Assembly: GCA_016647705.1 (NCBI GenBank)
Contig: JAENRU010000084.1
Location: 396,001 to 460,000 of the forward strand
Reading direction: 5' to 3'
Source of the DNA: Eucommia ulmoides
Taxonomy: Eukaryota > Streptophyta > Magnoliopsida > Garryales > Eucommiaceae
DNA length: 64,000 bases
The notes under the pieces were generated by a model that saw only the letters and a program-made list of their open reading frames with translations, ran no database searches and was not told where the DNA came from. A program made the translations under genes and the position numbers. Positions 46,501 through 57,360 of the stretch are shown here, in pieces. The first letter of the stretch is position 1; each line of letters starts with the position of its first letter.

Positions 46501-47448
46501 GTGGATGACTTGCTAATTGTTGGTTCCAATATTCATGTTGTGAATAATGTGAAATCCATGTTATGTGCTAATTTTGATATGAAAGATCTTGGTGAAGCAA
46601 GTGTAATCCTTGGTATTAAAATAACTAGGTCTAAACATGGAATTTCTTTGGACTAATCTCATTATATAGAGAAGATTATAAAGAAATACAATTATTTTGA
46701 TTGTAAACCAGCATGTACTCCTTATGACCCTAGTGTGAAGTTGTTCAAGAACACCGGTGACGGTGTTAGACAAACTGAGTATGCGAGCATCATAAACAGT
46801 CTCCGATATGCCACTGACTGTACTAGGCCCGACATAGCGTATGCTGTGGGATTACTATGCAGGTTTACAAGTAGACCTAGTATTGAACATTGGCATGCTA
46901 TTGATAGGATTATGAGATATCTAAAGAGAACTATGAACCTTAGATTACATTATCAGAAGTTTCTCGCTGTTCTGGAAGGATATAGCGATGCTGATTGGAA
47001 TACCCTGTCAGATGACTCCAAGGCAACTAGCGGCTATATATTTAGTATAGCTGGTGGAGCTGTTTCTTGGAAGTCTAAGAAACAAACTATTTTGGCTCAA
47101 TCTACTATGGAGTCTGAGATGATTGCACTAGCTTCAGCTAGCGAGGAAGCAGGGTGGTTAAGGAGCCTGCTTTCTGATACCCCTTTATGGGAGAGACCGA
47201 TTCCAGCTGTCTTGATCCATTGTTATAGTACCGCGGCTATTGCAAAGATTCAGAACTGTTATTATAACGGAAAAAAGCGACAAATACGTCGCAAACACAG
47301 CACCATTGGAGAGTATATCTCTACAGGGGCTGTGAGAGTGGATCATGTACGGTCTGATGATAACTTAGCCGATCCTTTGACGAAAGGATTAGCTCGAGAA
47401 AAGGTTTACAAAACCTCGAAAGGAATGGGACGCAAGCCCATAGATTGA
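43568..47448 (+). pseudogene. Copia gag-pol polyprotein, one frameshift and two nonsense codons
   Basis: Starts only 27 nt after the LTR. Gag (UBN2-type, EEAGSKKYAV) is frameshifted near 43930. The second frame (43945-45009) has a CCHC knuckle CYNCGKAGHLARNC (44368-44409), the protease site DTGAS (44515) and the integrase HHCC region (WHARLCHVNK to CEFC). A TAA at 45007 breaks it. 45103-46656 has the integrase core (IDDCSDF, SDRGTEYDS, NGKAERKNRT) and reverse transcriptase (QMDVETAFLNGELEEEIYM; catalytic YVDD at 46498-46509). A TAA at 46654 breaks it. 46735-47448 has the end of RT and RNase H ([32 protein letters not shown]) and ends near KGMGRKPID. The last three pieces share one frame. Confidence 0.9.
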
Positions 47449-48002
47449 CGAGTCACTTGTGAGGGAAACCCAACCTATAGACTGGAGATCCCAAGAAATA
47501 GGTTTAAAGGGTAATAACAACTCATGAAGTGATATGAGAAAAATCATGCTATAAATTTGAGTTCTATTTCATAAATGCGTTGTTTGAAGCATGATATCTT
47601 GAAGCGATAGAAGGTTGAGTTTTTATTAACTCTTAATGAGATCTATACTCTATTTTGGAGTGGAGTACCTAGCTACAAGAGTACTCTTGATAGATTCACC
47701 TATGTGAATGTGGAAGTGTGGCCGCTTCCTATGGAATTTTGGGCAAAATTCTCTAGAGCATTCACTATACTGGGATACACGTGCATGGCCGTAAAGCACG
47801 GCCTTTTGGACTACACCCTGATAGGGTTGTGTGTGTGATGTTGTTAGAGATAGAGTTCAAAATTACGAGTTACTCTAGTATAATCTAAAGCATCTTCACT
47901 ATGTAAAGGTTCAAGTCGATAGACACCTTTTCTTATGCACAATCTTATATTGAATTATACTGCTCGATGAAAAAATTGTTTTTAAAAATTCAAGTGGGGG
48001 AT
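47449..48002 (+). other. Copia 3' non-coding region and polypurine tract
   Basis: About 540 nt without coding content between the pol stop and the 3' LTR. It ends in the polypurine tract AAGTGGGGGAT (47992-48002), the expected primer for plus-strand DNA synthesis. Confidence 0.8.
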
Positions 48003-48984
48003 TGTTGAAACAAATGAATTTTAATTTAATTTTTAGAATAGAAAGTGCCAAATGTGTCAAATTAGTTTTTTCCTCAAAACCTTTTGTCCCACATTGGTTG
48101 GGAGAGATAAAATTAAAGTGGATATCTAGGGGTATGTGAGACACATGGGGTGTGCCCCAAGGAGTACCCACATTTTGTGGAGGGGAGAGGAGTTACATCC
48201 CTATCGGTTTACCACACACGCGCGCGCCGCCGCCGTCCGTCCGGCTGTGCCGAGTCGAGTCGCGCGTGTGATGAGGTGACACTTATTTATTTTTTAGAAA
48301 AAATTTATTTAAAAATATTTTTTTTAAAAAAAAAACAGTTTAATTAAAAAAAATTATTAATAAACGTTTAAAATTTTTTTTTAACCGTTAGAATAAAAAA
48401 AAAAAATGTTTTTTAATTAATAAAAACGTTTTAACGTTTTTTAATTAAAACCTTCAAACGTTTTTTTTTTTTCTTTTATTAAGTTTCGGTTTCAAAAAAT
48501 TTTCCAAACGGTTTGATTTATTTTTTCCCTATAAATACTTGTTTTGTTTCCTCAATTTTTAGAGAGAAAAATAAGAAAAACAGTGTTCTGATCTGCTACT
48601 GTTTCTGTTCCGGATTCGTTTCTGTTTCTGTTCTGGATTTGCTTCTGTTTCTGTTTCTGTTCCGAAACAATTTTTGGTTTGATCTTCCGGAATTGTTCCA
48701 ATCTGTTCCGGTACTGCTTTTCAGTTCCATTTTAGTTTCCGAGCAGTTTGTTCGTTTTGCGAACAGTATGTGGGGGTGTTTGGTTTTCGAGACTTCTACA
48801 GTGCAAAGAACGTCCTAGACAGAGGAGAATTCTGGGTTGTTTTATCCTGGGGATGACGGGGCTGATACACTGCTTGCACGTTCTTGGGCAGAGCCGCGAA
48901 ACGTCTTAAAGAGAGCGACCTAGTCCGCGACTCATCCCAAGAAATTTTGGTAAACTCGTTCTTTATTTATTTTCTGCGACAACA
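48003..48984 (+). repeat. 3' LTR of Copia element (982 bp)
   Basis: Begins TGTTGAAACAAATGAATT and ends CTGCGACAACA. It differs from the 5' LTR by scattered substitutions and by repeat-unit changes in the GC-rich hairpin loop and the TTTCTGTTCCGGA repeats. Confidence 0.95.
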
Positions 48985-50840
48985 GAAGTAAAGGAAGTTG
49001 AGGTTGGATCTGCCTTGGGGTTTTCCACAAAAAACTCGTGCTTTTCACTTTATTTTGTCATTTGTTTTTATCTTGATTAATATATGTGGATATTAATTAC
49101 GAATTTGATCCCCTCAAAACATTTTTCTCGTTTAAATGATGAATTGCTCTATCCAATATCCCTGAAATTAGTCACAACGCGGTTCACAAAATATATTACT
49201 ACAATTATTAGTTAAATCAAAATATATTACCAATATCTACACAAACGTAGAATGATCGAGAAGTCTTCCGGCCTTAAATTTTATATTTTTTTATGCTTTG
49301 ATTTTTTGTATATAATTTTAGTTAGATTTAAATTTATCATTAAACTATATTTAGTTTTTATTTTAAGAAACTAAATATTTAGATAATTTTGATTTTCTAT
49401 ACCAATTTCTCTATTTGTTTTTCGCCTCCTCACATTTACAATTATAATTCATAATAAGCTCTAAACATAAATATTAATAAATTATTTGTTGTGACTTATG
49501 TTTTTAATTTTTTTCATGCTAGCCACAAAATTTTCTCCGTCATATCAAAATTATTAGATCTACTTTGTGGTTGCTTGGGACAAATTTGGAAAAATATATA
49601 TATATTTAATTTACTTTTTTTTCTTGATATTATAGTAATTTTTTCCTTGATATTATATTAATTTGTTTTAATTTAAATACCACAAATATTGGTTAGGTAT
49701 TTCTAAAAATAGAAATTGAAACAACTCCAGCAATATCTTTGTTGCTCTCGTTTCCATATCTATTCACAACAAGACCAAAATGTTACCTGGGGAGAAGAAT
49801 TCTACAACAATTATTTTTGAATTATTCAACATAGAAATAAAAAAATTTACATTACTATTTAGTCAAAATTGGTAATGTCAATTGACCATGTCCCTTGAGT
49901 TTGTGATCCCGAAGCAAACAATGTCCATAATAATAATAATAATAATGCAAATCAGAAATATATTTCAACATATGATGCACCAAGATTTTTCAAAGAAGGA
50001 AATAAAGGTAGGTAAGCATTCGAAAAATGGGGAACTTTAAATGGCCTGAGATTTTTGAAAAATGCACTTAGGCCCAATTTTATTCGAATAGAATTGTCAC
50101 ACCTGGTGTTGATTTTGAATCAACTAATTTTTTAGAGAATTAATTTTTTAAAACTTAGATAAAAAAAAAAAATGAACTCCAAAATAAAGGTATAGATTCA
50201 ACTTTGAAAGTTAAAAAATGTGGTATATATGTGTAATTAAGTCTATTAAGTTTAAATTGGATTTAGTATTTTTTTTTTTAAATTATAAGTTTGAATTTTG
50301 TTTAAATTTTAGTTTAATGCATTACTATGTGTTTGGAAGGTCCAGCCCATATGGGGGTGGACCTAACCCAAAATCCAATTGTACTTAAGAAAAAGAAAAA
50401 TAAAGTCACTTGGGCTTTAATTAAGAAAGAAAAAAAGGAGGGGGACTTAATGTAATTAAAAAAACAAAACGAAAATAGGCAGTGCACAATAATTATAGGC
50501 AGCAGCTTTGGGTAAGGAATTGAGCAGACTATTTATTCTATGCGGCAGTGCATAGAGAGAAAAGGAAGAAAAGTGAGAGAACCATTTCGGCTAGATGATC
50601 GGTCCGCAATTGAGATTCCAATTGGGTTGAAATTTCAGAGATTTGTCTCGGTGTCGAGTGCTTGGTTTCCATCGGTCTTGATTTTTGGTGACCATCTTCC
50701 AATTGGTGATTTGAGATTTCTCTCTAAACCCGTATTTAGCATTTATTGTTGTATCTACCATTTTTTATGATTTTTATGTGGTGATCCAATAGTTTTTATC
50801 TTGAAGGTGTGAATGATTGGAATTCCCTTATTTCGTGATA
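48985..50840. repeat. R2 remainder and leader-like segment, block 2
   Basis: Starts with the right target duplication GAAGT (48985-48989). It continues the R2 copy interrupted by Copia (to about 50000), then the leader-like segment aligned with 13800-14590. The open frame 50540-50770 is not conserved in block 1. No gene. Confidence 0.5.
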
Positions 50841-52555
50841 GTGGAAGTTGCGATCGGACTTCAGTACAATGATTTTTTCCTCGCCTTGGGATTTTCTATG
50901 TAAAAATTGTTTGTCTCGCTTTATTTTGTTATTTGCTTCATGTTATTGGGAAAAGATTTATTTGTGTGATTTAAAATGAAAAATAACGGTAGTGCCATGG
51001 TAAAATTGATATCGACTAATTATACTATTTGAAAATCTAGAATGATAGTTATCCTTTATTATAAGGATTTGTATTTACTTTTAAAAGGTGATACAAGTAA
51101 ACAAAGTGATAAAAGTAATGAATAATGGGAGATAATGCATAGAAAAATATTTGGTTACATTTGTCAATGGATGTATCAAAGTGTATACCAACATGTTATT
51201 AATTAAACCAAAACTGATAAATTGTGCAAAAGTTGTACGAATGGAAAACTGGATTGAATAAGGCAAATTTGATTAAGAGAATTGTTCACTTAGCCTATCC
51301 GTATGGGCAAAATATATGGTCAAAGACAGTCTCATTAATAAAGAGACTAGGAGGAAAGAGCAGAGCTAATCCAAAGGGGCGAAAGCATAGGTTACTGTAT
51401 TGGGAAAAAGAAAAAGCATGAATTCCCAAAAAAAATGTGTGGTTTGACAAATCGAGAGGTAGATCGAAGGGTAGAAATGATGCTTCCATTGCAACAAGTC
51501 ATGACATGTGATCCGAGATTACAAATTCTTGAAAAGTGAACAACGTAAAGATCGAACTAACAAGGACAAAGAGGATAAGAAGACTAATGCAATTTTTTTT
51601 TTTTTAATGGCGATATTGCAATCGGACTTCAGTCCCGTGGTTTTTTCCCCACCTTCGAATTTTCTACATAAATATTGTATCTCCTGCTTTATTTTGTTAT
51701 TTTCTTTTGTCTTGGTTAATATCTGTAGGTATTAAAATTGATAATCCCATTTTAATGATAAAAAAGAGGAAAAATAAAATCTAGTTATTAGTGAATTTTC
51801 AAAACAAAATGACATCAAGAGCTTCATGTTATTGGGGAAAGATTTGTTTGTGTGATTTAAAATGGAAGATAACGGTAGAGCCATGGTAAAATTGATATCG
51901 ACTAATTATGCCATTTGAAAATCTAGAATGATAGATATCATTTATTATAAGGATTTGTATTCACTTTTAAAAGGTGATGCACGTAAACAAAGTGATAAAA
52001 GTAAGAGACGAAAGCACAGGTTACTGTATTGGGAAAAAGAAAAGACATGAATTCTCAAAAAAATGTGTGGTTTAACAAATTGAGAGGTAGTGGGAAAAAG
52101 AAAAGGCATGAATTCTCAAAAAAAATGTGTGGTTCGACAAATTGAGAGGTAGATCGAAGGGTAGAAATGATGCTTCCATTCCAACAAGTCATGACACGTG
52201 ATCCAAGATTACAAATTCTTGAAAAGTGAACAACGTAAAGATCGAACTAACGAGGACAAAGAGGATAAAAAGACTAATGCAATTTATTTTTTTTAATGGC
52301 GATATTGCGATCGGACTTCAGTCCTGTGATTTTTTCCCCGCCTTCGAATTTTCTAAGTAGATATTGTATCTCCTGCTTTATTTTGTTATTTGCTTTTGTC
52401 TTGGTTAATATCTGTAGGTATTAAAATCGATAATTCTATTTTCATGAAAAAAAAGAGAAAAAAATAAAATGTAATTATTAGTAAATTTTCTCAACAAAAT
52501 GACATTAAGAGCTTCATGTTATTGAGGAAAGATTTAATTGTGTGATTTAAAATGT
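50840..52555 (+). repeat. Tandem array of a Copia gag fragment, block 2
   Basis: Three units start near 50840, 51610 and 52300; the last is cut at 52555 beside the Moco-like fragment, exactly as in block 1. Gag pieces begin at ATG 50976 and 51862. The second unit has lost most of its gag (about 52003-52020) and carries a small local duplication (GGGAAAAAGAAAAG at 52031 and 52091). No hAT insertion: TATTTGGTTACATTTG is uninterrupted at 51149. Confidence 0.5.
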
Positions 52556-53094
52556 GTATTTAGCGCTTGTAACTCTTGATTGAACAGAGAGGACGAATAA
52601 ACCTATAGTCGAATCCTTCTTCTTCTTCTTTTTATTCAAAATTTGTTTTCTCAAATTGGTCGAACAGAGTTTTAGCATCGGCCATTTAGACCAAGCACTT
52701 TGTACTTTCACATTCTTCTCTTTTGTGGCCTATGCCATCCAATTCACAGATTGTCTCTCATGATTGAACATGGTTAACAGCTTCTTGTTCGTGTGAAATG
52801 GGTAAGATTCAGCCAGTAATTTGAAAGCCGAGCCACGACTGACTGTGAAAACAAAGCCATACTCGTTTTTAGGGATGTTCAAATAATCCGCGATCCTTGT
52901 CTTTGTATCATGTTCGATCGTGCCTTTCTCAGCACCTTCGTGTAAAGCATGATTGCTCATATTTGCAGTTATTTCAGACAAACTGAAGGTGGATGATTCC
53001 TAATAATGAACTCTCTTAACAGAAGAAAACAACCCAAATCCCCAGTAGTCGAGGCACACCTTGGGGATAGAATCGAGGAGATTCTGTTGATTAT
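52556..53094 (-). pseudogene. Molybdenum-cofactor-sulfurase-like fragment (copy B)
   Basis: Matches the 3' part of copy A. The best piece (52981-52730) is an 83-codon frame reading MSEITANMSNHALHEGAEKG, NEYGFVFTVSRGSAFKLLAE and LLTMFNHERQSVNWMA, followed by a stop, then KWPMLKLCSTNLRKQI. Its left end at 52556 is the same junction with the gag array as in copy A (17219). Its right end is cut by the LTR starting at 53095, so the N-terminal half is missing. Some residues are closer to the family here (SRGSAFKLLAESYPF) than in copy A. Confidence 0.7.
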
Positions 53095-53545
53095 TTCTCA
53101 TAATCATAATAAAACATAATTGAATAATAATCGTAAACATACATGAATTTTACGACACAATAATAAAGAACGGTAATCGAATACGTACCTGTTTGGGTCA
53201 TCGTAGGGGATTCAATCTGTCGCAGCGGATTACTAACTAGGTCTTCCTCCCTATGATCTAGATTATTGTTGTGACGGCTCTTAATGGGAAGAAGCTCTTA
53301 ATCTAGATTAGGGAGGGGACCTAGTTATATATACTAGAGTTTCACGTTGGGCTCTCCCATAACGGGTTTCAACGAAACCCTAAACCTACACTTGCCACTT
53401 AATTGGGCTTTTACATAAAAGACACCATAGCTAAAATCAAAATATGATCATTAATTATTTGGGCTGCTTAAAAATAGATTATCCATTGACCCGTTTTTGT
53501 AAAATAATTAATTCAATTAATGTTAGTCGATAAAATATTCCAACA
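53095..53545 (-). repeat. LTR of a second Copia-type element (451 bp)
   Basis: Read on the minus strand it begins TGTTGGAATATTTTATCG at 53545 and ends AATAATCAACA at 53095, giving the TGTTG/CAACA termini. It is preceded by a polypurine-like tract (AAGTGGGAGAA), so it is the 3' LTR of an element extending to the right. It interrupts Moco-like fragment B. I found no partner LTR in the window. Confidence 0.6.
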
Positions 53546-56500
53546 TTCTCCCACTTGGGCTATATTAATTGAAAAAATTCAATTTTGAAAAGAAAACTCT
53601 TGGGTTAATAACAGAAAAATTTATTTTTGGTGTGACCACACCTTCTATTTAAAGAAATGATAGTTTATAAGTAGTATCTTGATAAACTTATCCGATCCAA
53701 CATGATCTTAATATTGGATTATGATAGTCTATATGTTAATCTCAACAAATATAAGACTTTCATATTCACAAATACTTATAATCATATCGACATGAAATTG
53801 CAATTACAGTTTCTCAACAAAATGAAATTGCAATTTTTCAACAAAATGAAATTGCAATTACAGTTTCTCAACAAAATGAAATTGTTAATTGAAATTTCTT
53901 AACAAAATGAAACTGCTACAATTTCTCAATAATATGAAATTGCTAATTGCAGTTTCTCAATAAAATAAAACTGCTGCAATTTCTTAACAATATGAAATTG
54001 CTTGACTTTAACAAGTTATCTGTCACTAATAACATATCACGAGATCTCAAAATAGTGATTAGTGACAACCGGAAGTATACAACTGTAATTCTTAAGGCAT
54101 AATATCTTAAGATACCACATTGTATAATCAATTCAAATAATATGATATGCGACAATATAATACGCAATAATGATGATCATCAAATGTATTTCAATTTTAT
54201 AAAATGCATAACAATAGTGGTCACAACGTAATCATCGAAATAAAGCAAAATACAAAAGCTCTCACTAAACCAAAGAATCAAAAGACTAAATGACACCCAT
54301 ATTCATAACATATTCCTTGAACTCTATTGGTCTTAAACCTTGATTTAGTATAATCAATTCAAATAATATAATACGTCACAATATAATATACAATAATGAT
54401 GATCATCAAATAGAATTTAATTTTGCAAAACGCATAACAATAGTGGTCATAACGTATCATGGAATTAACAAAAAAATATAAAAAAAACTCTCACTATATT
54501 GGAGAATCAAAATACTCGAATATGTATAAACGACACAATATAAGAATCAATTGTATCATCATAAATTCTCCTTTGGGTAGAGTCTGCAATAAATAATTAT
54601 TCTTAAAGCATGAAGATTAGCAAAATAATGAAAACTTTATAGCAATAGTGATCAATGCTTACACGACACAATCATCGAAATAAAGAAGATTACAAAGATT
54701 ATCATTAAATCAAGAAATCAATTTGAAATTTTATAATGGTGTTATTGTTGTTCACAGCAAAAAAAAATAAATTATTTTCTCAAAAAATTGCAACTAGATC
54801 AATTATGGGTAATGAGACAAAATACTCAATTAAGTATATACAATATAATATAAGAATCAATTGTATTATTATAAACTCCTCTTTGGGCAGAGTCTATAAT
54901 AAACAATTATTCTTTAATCACGAGAATCAACAAAATAAGAAAAATTTATAGATTTAAAAATTCATTCCCTTTTAGTAGATTGACTTTCAAATCCATATAT
55001 TTCCTTCAAAATATAATGAAACAAATAATTTTTCAAAATTTATTCCCTTTGGTTAACAAATTTATCAAATAATTTATTTCACATAATATCCTCATGCAAT
55101 TAAATTAATTTACGCAATAACCTCCTTTGGGCAGGTGAATGCACAAATTAATCTGAAATTTTTCCATTAACAAAATAAGAACTCGAAAACTTATAAACTA
55201 TGTTAGTTAAATCACTTTGGTAAAATAATATCAATAATTCACAAGCAAACGTTCCAAATTGTGATAAATTAAGTTATATTACCCAACAATTAAATTAATC
55301 TGCACAATAGCCCCTTTTGGGCAGGTGAATGCACAAATTAATCTAAACATTTTTCCATCAACAAAATAGAAACTCGAAAACATGCAAATTATATTGGTTA
55401 AATCACTTTGGTAAAATAACCTCAATAATTCACAAGTAAACGTTCGAAATTGAAAAAAATTAAATTATATTACCTAACAATTAAATTAATCTGCACAATA
55501 ACCCCTTTTGGGCAAATGAATGTACAAATTAATCTAAAAAAATTTCCATCAACAAAATAGGAACGCGAAAACTTACAAATTATGTTGGTTAAATCACTCT
55601 AGTACAATAACCTCAACAATTCACAAAAAAAAGCGTTCCAAATTGAAAAAAATTAAGTTATATTGCTCAACAATTAAATTAGTCTACATAGTAACCCCTT
55701 TGGACAGGTAAATGCACAAATTAATCTAAACATTTTTCCATCGACAAAATAGGAACTCGAAAACTTGCAAATTATATTGGTCAAATAACTTTGGTAAAAT
55801 AAACTCAATAATTCACAAGCAACCATTCCAAAATGAAAAAATTAAACAATATTGTCCAATAATTAACAGTGCATATTAGCGACATATATACATATGATCA
55901 AAATAAAATGAAGTACATTACAAAATGTACTTTCAATGATCAACGATCAATTGTAATTGCAAGAATTTAAACAACAATTTTACTACATTTTGAAATTAAT
56001 TATTAAATTAATTTTGATATAGAATAAAGAAAATTAAGAGCTTGAAAATTGTAAAACTATAATTAATCATAATTAGTGTTTTTATAGGCTCTTTAATATG
56101 AACTTCAAGACCGAAAGTTATAACTAAAAGAAAAAAAATTAGTTGGCTGATATATTACATAGGCCCAAATACAAAATCAATATCTATATAATGAGCCTAA
56201 ACCTGGATTCCTACTAAGATATTCTAGTCACAGTAATAGTATTTTCAATTCAAGACCTTCTTATATGTTCATGAATAATTTATCCATATTAGTAATTCCA
56301 TCAGACTTGTTAATTAATAATTAATTAATAGCCGAATAGGTCTATCAGAATATATATATGACCCATTAAATACTTTAAAGCTCAGGCAATACAAGAAGAA
56401 ATCTATACAAAATTGTACACAAATAATTCAGTACTTTTTTTCCATTCCAAAACATAAATATATTGCCCCAAACATTGCCCAAATTTGGAAAATGAAAGAT

Positions 56501-57150
56501 CTCATTTTCGTTAATGGAAGGTGTAGTAATAACCAAATTAGTTATTAACATCATACTTAAACCACTAAGAATCTTGAATACATATCATACATCTGATTAT
56601 CTATGATCACTTCTCAATGGTACTTTATTCAATTTAGCTTCCATCAAGTTATCAAAATAAAATAAGGATATAAATCTCTCAATCATGTCACTCATCATGT
56701 TAGTATTTCACAAATACAACAAATAGAAAGATAAGAAATCAATCCACTTTAGGATTCTTAACCATCAATTATATGAATAAAACAGTGATATGGATAATAA
56801 TCAAAACAACCAAATTTACACAACCTCTAAACTTTAAGGGTTAATTGTGTAATTAATTTTTCTTACTAGTTTCAGTTCATTGCACTTCAGAAAATAATAT
56901 ATAAAGTTAACAAAAAATCTTATACGTTTAAATTGAAACTACTTGGAACAAGTGAGATTCTAGTTAAATTTCTGGGGTACTTAGTTTTAAAATCCCTAAC
57001 CCGAATTTCAATTTCCTCTGCCATACCACCTAAACGTCGCCACCACCTCGTTGCCACCCTTAGACTTTATCAAATGAATGTCGACTTTCTTATCAAGGGC
57101 AAAGTGGACTTTTGACAAACTACTACGAACGGATATCGGGTGAAAACCCA
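53546..57150 (-). mobile_element. Non-coding, repeat-rich interior of the second Copia-type element
   Basis: 3.6 kb of very AT-rich DNA with no gag or pol motif in any frame. It holds a minisatellite of a TTTCTCAACAAAATGAAATTG unit (53790-54000) and two aligned copies of a 0.3-kb stretch with TTTGGGnAGAGTCT (54570 and 54880). It also has about four copies of a 190-bp unit with CCCCTTTTGGGCAGGTGAA (55090-55860). It could be the long 3' non-coding part of a Copia element or a LARD-like non-autonomous derivative. The right limit is uncertain (56900-57350). Confidence 0.35.
55090..55860. repeat. Tandem repeat of about 190 bp, four copies
   Basis: The marker TTTTGGGCAG/TTTGGACAG recurs at 55125, 55314, 55505 and 55697, spacing 190-192 bp. 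Each unit also has TTTTTCCATCAACAAAATAG and AACTCGAAAAC. The copies differ by scattered changes. Confidence 0.75.
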
Positions 57151-57360
57151 ACATCGACGTGGAATTCAGCACACCTTACATGAAACAAGAGCCTTAAAGT
57201 AGAAAACCCAATGGGTTTAACTTAGTCTCAAAGAAAATCTTAGCTTAGGATTAAGTAACACAAGTGGTGTGGGATTCAATAAGGAATATTATCCCCAAAA
57301 TAAAATAAACACACTATTTATTACTCATTCTGTGAGCAATATGTAACTACCCAATCATCT
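57151..57360. other. Junction region, nothing recognised
   Basis: No gene or repeat recognised between the second Copia-type interior and the inverted block C. Confidence 0.4.

Larger units (their letters stand above)
42556..48984 (+). mobile_element. Nearly complete Ty1/Copia retrotransposon (6.4 kb)
   Basis: Two LTRs with TGTTG...CAACA ends (42556-43540 and 48003-48984), a 5-bp target duplication GAAGT, one gag-pol region in Copia order (gag, protease, integrase, reverse transcriptase, RNase H) and a polypurine tract before the 3' LTR. In the first 225 bp of the LTRs I count 6 substitutions (about 3%), so the insertion is fairly recent. The polyprotein is broken by one frameshift and two stop codons, so it is non-autonomous now. 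It lies in block 2 only. Confidence 0.95.

Noticed and set aside
55090..55860. Could be a CRISPR-like array
   Set aside because: Units are 190 bp, degenerate throughout, and in a plant retroelement; no short conserved repeats with unique spacers.
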